This document shows, piece by piece, positions 1 through 11,199 of a stretch of DNA of 64,000 bases. The notes under the pieces were generated by a model that worked only from the letters and a program-made list of their open reading frames with translations, did no database searches and had not been told where the DNA came from. The position numbers and the translations under genes were made by a program. The number at the start of each line of letters is the position of its first letter. Position 1 is the first letter of the stretch. Source of the stretch: Eragrostis nindensis (Eukaryota; Streptophyta; Magnoliopsida; Poales; Poaceae); the NCBI GenBank assembly GCA_012490785.1, contig JAAXCT010000260.1:62001-126000 (forward strand), written 5' to 3'.

Positions 1-125
1 ACTACAAAGCTGATACTTCTCATTTTATATTGAAACCTATAAAGATTCAAACACCAGTGAGTGAATCGGTTCCCGCTAAAAACTTTACCAAGTTGATTCA
101 TGCCACTGTGAGCAAGCCTTTGGTG

Positions 126-620
126 TCATAGCCATCCCCTAGAAGATTTAATAAAGGGACAAGTACTAAGAGCAATAAGGTTAGTCTCAAAATCAACAAT
201 ATAGTGATTGTTATGCCTAAATCCACTGGTAGTGAGACCCATGGCTTTGTTATGAAGAACTACTCCCTTGTCATCGAAAACACAAGAGAAGCTAGAGTCA
301 CAAATTGGAGCAACGGATAATAGATTGAATTTCAAATATTCAAAAGTAGGACATTGGAGATAGAGAGATCGTTGGATATTGCAACCTCACCCAATCCTCT
401 AGCTCAACCTTTAGAGTTGACTTCAAATGTAACCTTATTGTGATCACTATTGTCCTCCAAGGTGGTCAACATGGAGGGAGTATCCATTACGTGTTGAATA
501 CATCCACCATCCAATGTCAAATGCTTGCCTCCAATCTTGTAGTTTACTTTGATCAATTGACATCTTACTTACCTCTTCCTTTCTCTTGAGGCAGGACAGT
601 GGGACTCCATCGGTATATTC
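126..620 (-). mobile_element. Decayed Ty1/copia pol fragment
   Basis: Two minus-strand pieces of a copia polyprotein are visible. Around 540-425 the frame reads LDGGCIQHVMDTPSMLTTLED, the region that is normally LDSGCTQHMTGD, where the retroviral-type protease and zinc-knuckle linker meet. At 335-126 the frame begins KFNLLSVAPICDSSFSCVF and ends at LSTCPFIKSSRGWL, the gag-pre-integrase segment. A stop codon and a frame break separate the pieces, and the catalytic DSG is DGG here. No LTRs are seen. The rest of the element would lie to the left of the window or has been lost. Confidence 0.8.
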
Positions 621-1440
621 CAATTCTACCTCATCAAGACCTTGATAGGTACATTCTTCTCTATTATCACCCATGTGGATAACAAGATTACCGAGCTGCT
701 CCCGACGACCGGTGGCTTTCAATTTCTGCTATTTCTATTCTCTTTTTTTTTGTTTGCTAAAAGTCAACTTATTCGGTGAAAACCAAAAACAAACCTTATT
801 AGCCTATTAATATATTTTTGTCAAGAATTTTGGGTGGCATTTTCTGGGAACCGCGAAATTCTGGTTCACCGTATCAACCAAGCCGAAATCACCGAATTAA
901 CCAAGTTCCAGGACTGTGTAAAACATGCGAGGGTTGAGTCAAGGCTATGACAAAAGCCACAGGTCACGATTTTCCTTACACATATCATCCTTGGTGCAAA
1001 TGGGCAATGGCACGTCATGAAGAATATCTAGGAGTCCTTGGGAAATTTGTATACCAAAAAAAAAAAGGTTCCGAGATGATTTCTGGTTGGTGGTTAATGG
1101 CATGTTAGGTGAAGAAGAGTTTGAAAAAGGGTGAACTGATTTGAGCCAAAGATATGGAATATCTGACCATCCTTTCATGGTGAAATCTTATGACTGCAGG
1201 AAAAATGGGCTAAGCCATGGACCAAGGACGAATATTGCGCAGGGCAGACTATAGTAGTCAAAGGACTGAAAGTGCCAATTGTATGCTGAAAAGATTTGTG
1301 CCAAGCAATTCATCCATGAATCATTTTTGTTAGGCAATACAGCAGACTGTTGTTTGACCGTGATTATTAGGAAGAAGTACTAACAAAATAGGTTAGTTTA
1401 TGGTATTATTTAAATTCAAAATTCCCAAAAATTGTTCCTT
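621..1440. other. Intergenic stretch, no gene recognised
   Basis: This is AT-rich sequence with an A-run near 1058-1068. The short open frames here have no recognisable motif. It may be more decayed retroelement, but nothing supports a specific call. Confidence 0.4.
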
Positions 1441-1444
1441 AGTA

Positions 1445-1525
1445 CTCTCTCTGTTCTTTTTTTTTTTTACGTTGGTTAGCTCAAATTTAAACTAACCAAC
1501 ATCATGTATAAAAAAACGGAAGTAG
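1445..1525. mobile_element. Stowaway-like MITE
   Basis: A short palindromic element starts CTCTCTCTGTTC with a T-run and ends with an A-run and ACGGAAGTAG. It is flanked on both sides by TA, the Tc1/mariner target duplication. An inner repeat, GTTGGTT and AACCAAC, also pairs. The termini are a diverged form of the grass Stowaway ends CTCCCTCCGTTC. Confidence 0.6.
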
Positions 1526-1529
1526 TATT

Positions 1530-1935
1530 AATTTCTGAAATGCTTGTTTTACATTCCCTGCCAAACGGACCCTCAATGCAGCTCACCTTTTGTCTTTTTT
1601 TTTCCCTACACGGAACAAAATATCACAATACCCTTTTTTTAGTTAAGATTTATTTCTCTCCAACTCACCGATCTTATCCATGCTCACGCCCAGCACTTTG
1701 TCGTTCTTATCCACTCCTCTCACTCTCTCTCTTTCTCTCGTCCGAAGAAAAGGAAAGGCAATCCAGCAAGCAAACAAGCAGCGGCTCGCCGTGCAAGCAA
1801 GCAGTCGCAGAGCACGAGCATCCCTGCGTGTGGACGGCGACCTGGGCGGTGGAGAAAAAAGGAGCGGGTGGAGGAGCATCCTGGCCGCACGTCACAAGTT
1901 GCCGCTCAAGCCTCAAGGAGCCGGTGGAGAAACCC
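1530..1935. other. Intergenic stretch, no gene recognised
   Basis: This is a CT-rich then GC-rich stretch. Open frames run through it on both strands but overlap one another and show no family motif. It may be the flank or 5' part of the LINE that follows. Confidence 0.35.
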
Positions 1936-2790
1936 AGAATTTCAGAACAATTACATTTACCAGATCAATACGGGCAACACAAATATTTGGAATGCGCCAT
2001 GGTGCCCCATTTGGCAACGCATGCATGACCTTCTCGTCTACACTAACCCACACCAAACTCTTCCAAATTCGGTGGCTGATCTTTGGATTCAGGGCACCAA
2101 ACTTTGGGACTCTGCTAAAATCCAGCAAATCTTTGGCGACAAAGCTTTGAATCTGATTATACAGGTACCGGCCGGTCACACAAACGGACGAACAGGATCT
2201 ACTCACATGCACATCCAAGGAAGCATACAAGCTACTGGCAACAGCAAACAAGAAACCCATCCCGCTGCAAGGCAGCAGATCGTTGCATCCCGAGGTGCTT
2301 AACCTCATTGTAAGGATCTGGAACATCAAAAGCCTACAACCAAAACTGTAACACATGGCGGCTGTTGAGACAGGCGCTCGCTACGAGAGAAAGAGCAGGC
2401 TCCTGCTCGCAACACATTGACCAAAACTGTAAGAAATGTGGACAATTGGAAACTGATGCACATCTGTTCTTCCAATGCACTTTTGCCAGGGCTGTTTGGT
2501 ACTCGGGCGCCATGCCGATCAGAGAACACGCTCTGCCGCAAGGACAGCTAGCTGGGAGTCCAAACTCTACAAGCGGCGACCTCGACGGAGCGCCTCACCA
2601 TGGCACTCATCACACTGTGGCATTTGTAGAAAGCAAGAAATGACCATCGCTTCGACATAGCATATGGTCGGTTTTGCAGGTACACATAGCCACGGCGGCG
2701 GAGATCAAGGATGACCTCGACGCACAAATAAGGACGAGCTCCTCACCCGGCGCAACGATGGCGCAACATCAAACTGACGAACAGGATTTA

Positions 2791-5155
2791 GGGCCTGTTT
2801 GTTTAGGCTCTGACTGTGCCGGCTTCGGCTGTGGCTGTGGTTTCTTTGAAAAACAGCTGTGTTGGTTGTGTCTGTGGCTGTGTATGAAAAAGTTTGGTAG
2901 AACAGCTTCTCATGCAGCTTCTTCTGCAGCTTCATGGATGAAAGAGGCAATTGTCCAAAATGCCCTGGAACATATGGGTTCATTGTATACATGCATTCTT
3001 GTTGTATATTTTTCTTTTTAATTTGACATCATATGATAAAAAATAATAAATGCAGAAATTAGAAATTAACCAATAAGTAGTTTGGGATAAAGAGAGCATA
3101 GTGGGGCCCACTTAACTACCAGCCACATTCATCGAGAGCTCATCTTGTTCTTCCCCATCTCCTGCTTCCAATGCGAGCGCGCTGCATCAATCTCTCTCTC
3201 CCCTACTCAAAATGAAACAAATGATGGCGGTACGGTGCAACTAAAATCAAATCGATTTTGGATGAGAAAAAGGATGCAGCTCGGTGATGATCCCCTATGC
3301 ACATCATGACGAAGGATTTATCTAAAAAAAGAGGCCATGGCGCGAGCTCGGGGAGCTCAAATTCGCTTGGGGAGAGGGAGAATGGCAGCCAAGGATGGGT
3401 GGAATCGAATCCTGGAGACAGCGTGGTTCTATTGGAGCCATCAATTTGGGTCTTGGCCACTCGAACTAGCAACGGAGACGGCGAAGAGAAGAGGCGGCGA
3501 GTGGAGCTTGGCTCACAGAGAGATGAGGCAGGGGCGCTTTCGGAGAAGTGGACGTGGGAACGAAGGAGGGAGCAGGCGAAGCTGCCGGTGCCGCGCCGAC
3601 TGGTGCGGCATCGTGGAGGTCGAGCCCCTACAGCCATCGCGCAGCGGCGGCGCCTGCGCCGCCGAATCGCGGACGCGAGTCGGGGCGGAAGAGACGACGA
3701 GGAGCGAGCGAGCGAGTCGAGGAGATTTTTTTTTTGGTACCCTTTCACGAGCGCGTGACGTGGCCGCGTGGGGACAGGGGACGGTGCGGGCGAAGCCTCC
3801 CTTGCGCTGCTCCGCGCTTTGCCTGCTTTCCGCGACCGGCTCCCCCTGTAAATTACGGGAAAGCTGCTGAGGGAGCCGGCCCTTTGGTGCCCGTCGACGC
3901 GGAGCCGCTCCCGCAGCTGCCGAGAGAGCCAACACAAACAGGCTCTTAGAGCAAGGATAATGGTTTCGCCTGCTCATCGGCTGCGAGCGCACCGCAGCAG
4001 CCGATTACCGAGCCTATGCTACACTTCCATTGGCACCAAACGCCCCGGCTCCACTTCCATTGGCACCAAACGCCCCGCTCCCTCGTCAGCTTTCCCGCAA
4101 TTCACGGAGGGAGCCGGTGCGGAAAAGTAGCCAAAGCAGGGAGCGGCGAAAGGGAGGCTTCGCCGGCTCCTCCCCCGTCCCCACCCTGCCACGTAAGCAT
4201 GCGCGGAAGGGTACCCAAAAAAATCGCACGACTCGCTCAGTCCTCACCTCTCTTCCCGACTCCCTCACTGTTCGTGTGCACAGGTGGCCGATTCGCCGGC
4301 GTCGGCGCCGACATGAATCCACTGAGGCGCCTCCAGGAGAGTGCGCACAAGATGGCGAAGATGCGAGCAGGGGCAGCAACCCATTCGGCGGCGAATCAGG
4401 CCACGGATTGGATCCATGGCTCGTTCACAACTCCATCTTCCGCCTCTTCTCTTCCTCAAACGGAACCATGCAGCCTCCAGGATTCGATTCCACAGCTGGC
4501 TGGCCGCCATCTCTCCCTCTCCCTATGCTGATTCGAGCTCTCTAAGGTCGCACATGGCAGACGGGAATAGAGGAGCACGAAGACTTCTGTATGGATCCCT
4601 CCCCGTGCTCTCTCTATTGGGCCTCCGTGATGGGCAAAGCTGCAGCCCAAGTTACACTAATGAGGCAAAAAAAATCATGTTATTAGAAACCACTACTCCA
4701 ACCACATCCTATAAGCCTGGAGTAGTGGTTTCTAATAACATGGATGCTCATTCTTTAGCTAGAAGTTCAGTTTATTTTGAGATAGGTAGGCAAATTTGGC
4801 TGTTATCACCTCCAGATTTTATCTGTAACTCTGTTCCTCAAGTTGATTAATAAAGAGCAGCGTTCCTAAAAAAAAAGAAACCACTACTTTATTGATTAAT
4901 CATTTTAATATTTTTTGTTATCACATAAAACAAAGATCAAATATGTATTGCTGGATAAAATCAACATCATATGTTCAAGGGTACTATGGACAATTGTCTT
5001 TTTCATTTATTCATATAAATCAAGAGAAGCTGCAGGAGAAGTCGTTCCGTCAAACGTTTCAGACACAGCCACAAGCACAGCCAGCACAGCTATTTTTCAG
5101 ATAAGCCACAGCCACAGCCGGAGCCGGCACAGCCGGAGCCCAAACAAACAAACCC
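2791..5155. mobile_element. Fold-back (long inverted repeat) DNA element, about 2.4 kb
   Basis: The left end is GGGCCTGTTTGTTTAGGCTC and the right end is the inverted counterpart, GGAGCCCAAACAAACAAACCC. The outer 200 bp of the two sides align as imperfect inverted repeats (2791-2990 against 4957-5155). Inner blocks also pair: 3337-3425 with about 4447-4555, and about 3720-3870 with 4080-4230. Most of the element could therefore form one long hairpin around a loop near 3950-4080. The flanks are TTA on the left and TAA on the right, so no exact target duplication is seen and the superfamily (PIF/Harbinger, hAT or MULE-type) stays open. No transposase is encoded. It splits the LINE. Confidence 0.75.
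4685..4888 (+). mobile_element. Short retro-insertion with poly-A tail and 13-bp target duplication
   Basis: The sequence AGAAACCACTACT occurs at 4685-4697 and again at 4876-4888. Between the copies is a 178-bp insert (4698-4875) ending in AATAAAGAGCAGCGTTCCT and a run of As, as a LINE or SINE 3' end would. It sits in the right arm of the fold-back element, so it is younger. The first part of the insert is an inverted copy of the target flank, which gives a 25-bp perfect hairpin at 4676-4742. Confidence 0.75.
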
Positions 5156-6356
5156 TAAGTGTAACTGGGTTCCACGTGGTAGAGAGAACATGAAGCAATT
5201 CGCTCGCTTTTCACCGGCGACTGAGGAACCGCCCGCCCAGGGAATCTTTCCTTCCCTCTCCCCTCCAGGTCAGCTCAAAGCCGGCAATTAGCCTACCATA
5301 ATACTTGCTCTTACAGGAACCGACGACGTCGCGCGCTTCATGCCGGCAGCAATGCTTCACTGACGCAGCTTTTCCACTTTCGACGCCTCGGTCTTCGCAA
5401 CCGTCCTCATCTGCAGCAACAACGGACCCATTACGCCGGCAATAGAAGTGAAGGCGCAGGCGGAGGCGCATGTTGGCTTCCAGGATCAATGCCATCGTCA
5501 ACCCGGCCCGGCGTCGACTACCACACGGACAGCCACATACTTGTCTCCACCAAAACAGGCCCGAATCAAGCTTGTTCCAGCCGGATTTGTCTGGCCCGGT
5601 TTGAAATCAGAAGGAGGCCGAATTTTTCATTCTGTTAGATGCGGCCTGTTTTGAAGTCGGGCCCATTCCGGCCGGATTTGTCACTCCAAAGCCCGGAAGC
5701 GAGCACCGACGAGTCTCACATCCTGGCTCTATTCCGGCCCGTTTGAGTGAACCAGCAGGCTCTATTCATTCTTGGGCTGTCACAAAAACGGGCCTGATTT
5801 CCCTAAACAAAAACATAAAAAACAGGCTTCATTCCGGCCTGAGCTAACCGAACAAGGCAAGCAGGACAGTTTCGGCACCGAGCCCGCCCCCGGCCATTGG
5901 CGCCTACAACCTACTCCTACGCTCTACGTATTCAAGGCAAATACTGCGGGGGAGATTCTTCGATTCACAAGATCAGCAGGAAAAATACCAATTTCGCGCA
6001 CAACTTGGCTGCACGGGCAACTGCCGCAGCCAATCAGCCAAACCAATTCTGATATTTGGTTTCTCCCCTGTAACTACGACTTGTCGCTAAGTCTAATAAA
6101 AGCTTTAATTATCAAAAAAAAACCTACACCGTCCTCAGCTGCAAATGCGACTCATATTTAACAGGCAGGAAAGAGAACGACCCGATGCACCCAACAGCCA
6201 TTCCTTTTTGTTTTTTGTGAGAGGAAGCGCAGATTCGAGAGGGGAAAAACAAAGAGAAAAAAACACTGATCAGCCACCACATTCAGAGTTACAGACATAC
6301 TTCTTCATTAATACAACGCATCTTTACGTTACAAATAACTCTTAAGCATATATTTA

Positions 6357-6402
6357 ACCATATTACAAATGAGATAAAAAAAAGAAAAACCATATTACAA
6401 AT
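6357..6402 (+). mobile_element. Micro-retroinsertion (18 nt) with 14-bp TSD
   Basis: ACCATATTACAAAT is found at 6357-6370 and 6389-6402. The intervening 18 nt are GAGAT followed by an A-rich tract. It lies just after the stop codon of the trihelix-like gene, in its presumed 3' UTR. Confidence 0.7.
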
Positions 6403-6407
6403 AACTC

Positions 6408-7110
6408 TTAACCACGCCAGTCAAACGTATTGCCACTTCGCTCACGAGCAGTGACGTCGCGCTCTCTTGCAAGGAGGTCGCGTTCCCGTGCAAGGAGCTC
6501 GCGCTCCCGAGCCAGTTGCTCCCGCTCCCGCTCGAGAAGCTCGAGCTCCCGAGCGTGCCAGCGCTCCTCGCGACGTTCGAGAGAAAGAATAAGAGATTCC
6601 TGAGACCTTACAAGTGACCTAAGCATTTTTGAATAGCAGTTGATGTGGGATGAGGATGACATTTTGCGCTTCAGGTTTCGGTGTGCAGGCTTTCCAAGGC
6701 TTCCAGATGAATGACTCCCCGAAGCGGACTCGGATTCGGAGGACGAAATATTACTTACAACTTTGAGAGACGTTGTTGGGGCAGTATTCCAAATTTCATC
6801 TCCGAAGAGATCAAGGTCTTGTGCGTAGATATAAGCTCCCGTAGGCTTCTCCTGCCCTCGCATATGATTCTTGTACTCTCTTAACACTCTCGACCAACGC
6901 TCTTCGCAGGCCCTCGCGCTTCTTAGGCAACCTCTCATTTTTTTTAGCCTCCTAATCAAACCAAACAAATACTTAGAAAAAGAAGATGAGCAGCGAAATT
7001 TACCAATAAATACTCACCCAGAGATTTCGTGCCACAAGTCTGGTATAACATCTTTCCCCAAAGATACCCGAATCCTAATGAGATCCCGGGTCTCCTCCTC
7101 TGTCCACCTA

Positions 7111-7115
<5 letters not shown>
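6408..7115 (-). CDS. Trihelix / Myb-SANT-like DNA-binding protein
   Basis: Two exons, 7115-7018 and 6951-6408, give a 213-aa protein. The donor GGTGAGTA and acceptor TTTGATTAG join in frame. The N-terminus begins MARWTEEETRDLIRIRV and continues to DLWHEISGRL, then RSARACEERWSRVLREYK. These three tryptophan-bearing helices are those of a trihelix/SANT-like DNA-binding domain. A Ser-rich middle follows. The C-terminus is a heptad coiled coil built from near-identical ERE(Q/L)LAR units, so it probably dimerises in the nucleus. The DNA beneath it is a 21-bp tandem repeat. The start is set by the Trp-rich domain; the CT/GA microsatellite begins directly upstream of the ATG. Similar proteins occur both as host transcription factors and as ORF1 of PIF/Harbinger transposons. 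No transposase is nearby, so host or element origin is undecided. Confidence 0.65.

Positions 7116-7198
<83 letters not shown>
7115..7198. repeat. (CT)n/(GA)n microsatellite, about 42 units
   Basis: This is an uninterrupted dinucleotide tract abutting the ATG of the minus-strand trihelix-like gene. On the coding strand it is GA and would form the end of the 5' UTR. It is likely length-polymorphic. Confidence 0.95.
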
Positions 7199-7201
<3 letters not shown>

Positions 7202-7389
7202 GTATGTAATGAGAAAAAAGTTTTATTTGTCTCACTCTAAAGCGCAATTTATTGTTAGGTTGATCTCAGGTCGATCTCCACCAGCCCAATCCAAAGATTG
7301 GACTGGACCCTATCTCGGTCCCTGATCGGGGGAGCCCAGCCCAAGACGAGCTGGTGGGCCGTCGCGCAGCCCAATAAGAGAGGTGGTGG

Positions 7390-9700
7390 TGGTATCAAGA
7401 GCCTACCTAGCGTGTAGATCTGATTTTGGATACAAAAAAGATTCAAGAAAAGATCTCGGGGTCCGGACCGAGCGGCGCGCCGGCGAGAGCCGCCGGCGGC
7501 GCGCGCAATGGTTGGAACCTAGAAGACTTACCCCGCCGTTGTGCGTGGAAAAGAAAAGAAGAAAAGAAAAGAAGAAAAGAAGTGATTCGATCTCGAGTCT
7601 AAGGACCTAACCATAACCCTAGCAAAGGAAGAAAAGAAGGCGGCGGCGCTTACCTTTCATTGGATCCGCCGACGCCATCGCCGCCCTGAGCGGGGAAGAC
7701 CACAACCGCGCGGAACAGAGCCGCCTCTCGTCGGCGCGCGCCAAGGGCGCCGTCGCAAGGCCGCTCGACGGCGGCGCGCTCACCCTCGGGTGACCGCGCG
7801 CGCCGGCGAGAGGGCTCGCCGCGGCGCCGTCTTTTTCTTCAAGCCGCGCCGGTCGCCGTCGTGCGCCGCGTCGCGCGCCTGCTCGCCGGGCTCGTCGCGG
7901 GAGCGGAGGACGAGAAAGGAGAAAGGGGAGGGAGCCTGGCCTAGGGCCGGCAGGGCCTCCCCCCACCGCCACCGTCGGCCATCGCCGGCCGCGGGAGAGA
8001 AGCCTCCGCCGCCGCCTGCGGGCGTGATGCGCCGGGGAGAGAAAGAAATGGGCTAGGGTTACAGAAGCACCGGTCGCGCCGGGTTTTTGTTCGGCCGATC
8101 GATGTGCCTGGCCGTCACATCGAAATGAACGGACGAGATCGAAGTGGGATGAGGGGGCGCCGTGCGCTGGGCTCGTTTGGCAGCCCAGCCGTCGGTTTTT
8201 GCCCCGGGCCCAGATGGCTCCCCTCCTCTATGGACCGTGCAGCTGTTGGGCTGCCGGGCTGGCTAGGGCAGCGCCGCTGGGCCGCGAGGCCCGGGGGGGC
8301 TGGTCAGGCCGCGCCGCTGGGCCGCGAGGCCCCGCGCGCGCGCAATAGGCAGTACGGGGTTTTTTTCTTTTTTGCTCAAAAAAAAGATAGGCAGTGCGGG
8401 CCAATTCTCAGCTGCTGGGCCAGATAAAGAAGAAAGAGTACAGTTCAGCCCAGTTAAGTTTTATTGTTTTTAAGAAGCACATCTTTGATGAAATTTATTC
8501 AGTTTTGATCTCTTTTCAATTTGAACCAAAGAGATAATTGATTGGAGAGAAGAAAAGTGGAAGTTTTTCTTCTAAACAGTATTGTTTTCATGAATTTTCT
8601 TCATGTTTTCCGCTGCAAAGAAAAGAAGTTGCGTCCTCTTTAATTAGGGGAGTAGAAAGATATTTGTCAATGATATTGCTTCTGAATAGATTAAAGCTAA
8701 AAAAAATTAAAAGGTAAAAGTTTCCGCTACAGAATAAAGATCCTCCTCTAATTAATTAGAGAAGTAGAAAAGATGTAATTTTAAAGTTAAATTACGATAT
8801 TGTTATTTTCTGACCAAAGTTGATGATAACAATATTATAATTCTATGAGTTTATGTTTAAAGATTGAATCTCTGGTAAAATTTTGTATCAAAGTGATCAA
8901 TTTTCAGAGAACAGATAAAGATCAAGAAATGTTCTTGAACTAGAGAAATGTGTTTTTCCTTACTTCCGCTGCATTGATAATGATGATTATCTTCTTATTA
9001 AATTCGAACCAACAAAAGAATATAATTGAGTTTTTATACATTATTTCCATTTCTGCCCAAAGGTGATGTGGAATTGATGTAAAAGAATGGGTTTTGAATT
9101 GAGGAGCAATATTTTAACAGATAATGAGTTTTTTATACGTTACTTCTAATTCGGCCCAAAGGTGATGTGGAATTAATGTAAAAAATGTGTTTTTATTCTA
9201 TTTTCTGCCCAAAGGTGATATATAATAGAACATGAAGTTTACAGTTTCTTTGTTTATTATTATTGAATATTTTCTCCGACAATAGATATTCACGATTTCA
9301 TTCTTGGAAGAATGAGGGAATATGTTCTCTCTAAAAAAGGTTTCAAAAGAAAACAATTAATCCAAGAAAAGAGATAGATCATTGAGAGTCTTGCTTGACG
9401 GATGTCTTTCATGTACTCTCCATGAAATGGAATTGATTCTCATCTTCAGTGATTATGATATGAGAATGCAATAAGTGATATGCGTGCTTAATTTGACTAA
9501 CGTTGGATTAAGCATGTCTATTAAAGAGTATTTGGATTTATTTCAGAATTTGATGATGAATACGAGCCAATAATGACATACATGTTCCTTTCAGGGAATT
9601 ACCCGCATGGCGGAAAAAGTTTATGATAACACCTGGGAAAAGTCTGGGAAAATACCAGCATGGCGGGATAATTTTGGGAAAGGAATTGTCCTGCATGGCC
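7390..9700 (+). mobile_element. Probable LTR-retrotransposon leader remnant
   Basis: GGTATCAAGAGCC near 7392 resembles the tRNA-Met primer-binding site motif TGGTATCAGAGCC of plant LTR elements. Downstream is a GC-rich segment (to about 8460). After it comes about 1.1 kb of AT-rich DNA carrying the word TTTCCGCT(G/A)CA near 8610, 8728 and 8965, and three copies of GCCCAAAGGTGAT near 9055, 9156 and 9209. Such leaders occur before gag in copia elements. A frame starting MAEKVYDNTWEKSGKIPAW at 9607 may be gag debris. No LTR pair or pol was found, so this remains tentative. Confidence 0.4.
8345..8400. mobile_element. Micro-insertion (28 nt) with 14-bp TSD
   Basis: ATAGGCAGTACGGG (8345-8358) recurs as ATAGGCAGTGCGGG (8387-8400), with one mismatch. 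The 28 nt between them consist of a T-run, TTGCTC and an A-run, so the orientation is ambiguous. Confidence 0.6.
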
Positions 9701-9839
9701 GCGGGAGAGAAGCCTCCCTGCCTGTGTCGGCGCCGCGGAGGACGTTGCAGCTTCGGCGCGCTGCTCAGCGATTGAGGAGGGGAAGCGGCGGCGGCGGGGA
9801 GGCGGAGGGATGCACGGGCACGGCGGGGGCGGGGGGAAG

Positions 9840-10545
9840 CTGAGCGGACGCCGTCGTCGCTGCTGCGCTTCCCTACGGTGCGCAACTGCTCCTCGTTCCA
9901 GGCGGTGGTGGTCGAGGAACCGGAGCCCGACGACAAGAAGGTGCAGGCGCACGCCTCCAAGGCCCCGCCCCACCTCCACCACCCCGGCAGCGCCCTTGTC
10001 GCCCCCGCCTCGCACCGCTTCTCGTCCTCGCCGCCCCTCTCGCCTTCCTACTCCGCGGCGGCGGAGACCACCGCCTCGCCCTTCTCGCCGCGTCCGTCGC
10101 CGCCGCGCTCGGCGCCGTGCCTCCGTCGGCGTTTGTGACGTCGCCGACACGCCGTACCCGGCGCAGGGTGGGATGCCGCACTTGAGGACGACCTCCGCGC
10201 CCATCGCCACGCCGCTGGTCTTTGCGCCTCCTGCGCCGGTTGCAGTCCCAGCAGCGGCAGGCGGCGGCTGCGGCGGCAGCGAGGACATAATACCAGCGGC
10301 AGCTGCAGGAGGCGGCGGCAGCGGCGAGGTCGCAGTACCAGCGGCAGCTTCAGGCGGCGACGCAGCAGCAGAAGCAGGGGTTTCCGCTGGCGCTGGTGCC
10401 GCGGCTGAGGCTCCTCCGCCGGGTACGAGACCAAGTGGGGCGAACTGCACCCGCTGTGCCAGAGGTTTCTGCTCCGCATCGAGTACGGCCCTCTCCGCAT
10501 TCTCTCGCTCCTCCTGTGTTTCAGTTCAGAGATTGGTGAGAGGAG
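9840..10545 (+). pseudogene. GC-rich coding debris, possibly captured gene fragments
   Basis: One plus frame reads SSLLRFPTVRNCSSFQAVVV, then a Pro/Ser/His-rich stretch to 10138. A second frame at 10290-10400 is rich in QRQLQ repeats. A third at 10420-10500 reads YETKWGELHPLCQRFLLRIE. The last two faintly recall the Gln-rich part and the WEELHP.SQ region of plant NUP58-type nucleoporins, in different frames and broken by stops. No complete gene can be built. Very high GC makes overlapping open frames on both strands uninformative. Confidence 0.3.
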
Positions 10546-11000
10546 CACTTCTGTCCTGTGTTTCAGTTCAGAGATCCCATGCTCGCGCGAGAACTGCTGC
10601 AGCTCCTCCGCCCATTCTTGTCTGCTCGGTCGGACCTGAGGTCTAGCTATTCGATCCCCTGATCAGCATCGCTTCTGTGTCTGCAATCATGAGCTGCTCG
10701 TTGTCTTGCTCGTACTCCAAGCAAGGTGAGCGTATGAGCTCCTCCCTCCTGCCTTCATTCTTCTCTGCTTCTCCTTGTACGTAGATTGATTTCTCATTAT
10801 CTGACAAATTTGTGGATTGTTTGCTTCTTCTGTGGCTGGGGTAGAGGCAATCTAATTTTCTGTGCATGTCAGATGTGCAGCGTGAAGAAGATAGGAGATG
10901 GCAACGAGCTTGAAGACATCACTGCAATCCAAATTTTGGTCAAGCTCAATTACTGGTTTCCTTTGTCGAACATTTCCATGGTCTTAGTTCGTGTTAGGTC

Positions 11001-11199
11001 CTACTGAAATTTAGTTTGATGTGTGCTCCTAGAAATTGATTCCCATTAGCACAAGGTGTCCAAAAATTTAAATGATTTCAGAGTGTGTTACCTTCTACTT
11101 AAATTTAGTTCCATGTGTGCCCTGGAAATTGTTCCTAACATTGGTTCCCACTAGCACAAGGTGTCCAGAAATTTTCATGATTTCAGTTTGTATTACCTG
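11001..11199. repeat. Two-copy tandem duplication, about 95-105 bp
   Basis: The segment starting CTACTGAAATTTAG at 11001 is followed at 11095 by a diverged copy starting CTACTTAAATTTAG. Both contain AGCACAAGGTGTCC and end in ATGATTTCAG(A/T)(G/T)TGT.TTACC. No coding content is seen. Confidence 0.8.

Larger units (their letters stand above)
1936..6121 (+). mobile_element. Non-LTR (LINE) retrotransposon C-terminal part, degenerate and interrupted
   Basis: Ordered pieces of a plant LINE ORF2 C-terminus lie on the plus strand. Around 1950-2165 is the post-RT region (INTGNTNIWNAPWCPIWQ, then VADLWIQGTKLWDS). At 2365-2520 is the zf-RVT zinc-binding motif, with CKKCGQLETDAHLFFQC. Around 2590-2650 is the ALITLWHL.KARND segment. 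After the inserted fold-back element, 5320-5545 resembles the RNase H-like RVT_3 domain (CFTDAAFPLST, VFATVLICSNNGPITPAIEV, TDSHILVSTKTG). Around 5990-6040 the frame reads AHNLARAATAANQPNQF. A 3' UTR with AATAAAAG and a poly-A run ends at 6121. Stops and frameshifts make it inactive. About 5547-5880 looks like a further insertion rich in CCGGCC-type words. Confidence 0.75.

Noticed and set aside
3203..4545. Long mirrored open frames (minus 3937-3203, plus 4016-4545) with Arg/Ser/Pro-rich products
   Set aside because: They are the two GC-rich arms of the fold-back element read in opposite directions. Their similarity reflects the inverted repeat, and no protein family is recognisable.
9599..10646. 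Open frames of 278-283 codons on both strands
   Set aside because: Extreme GC content removes stops in all frames. Products are Ala/Pro/Arg low-complexity, and both strands are open at once.
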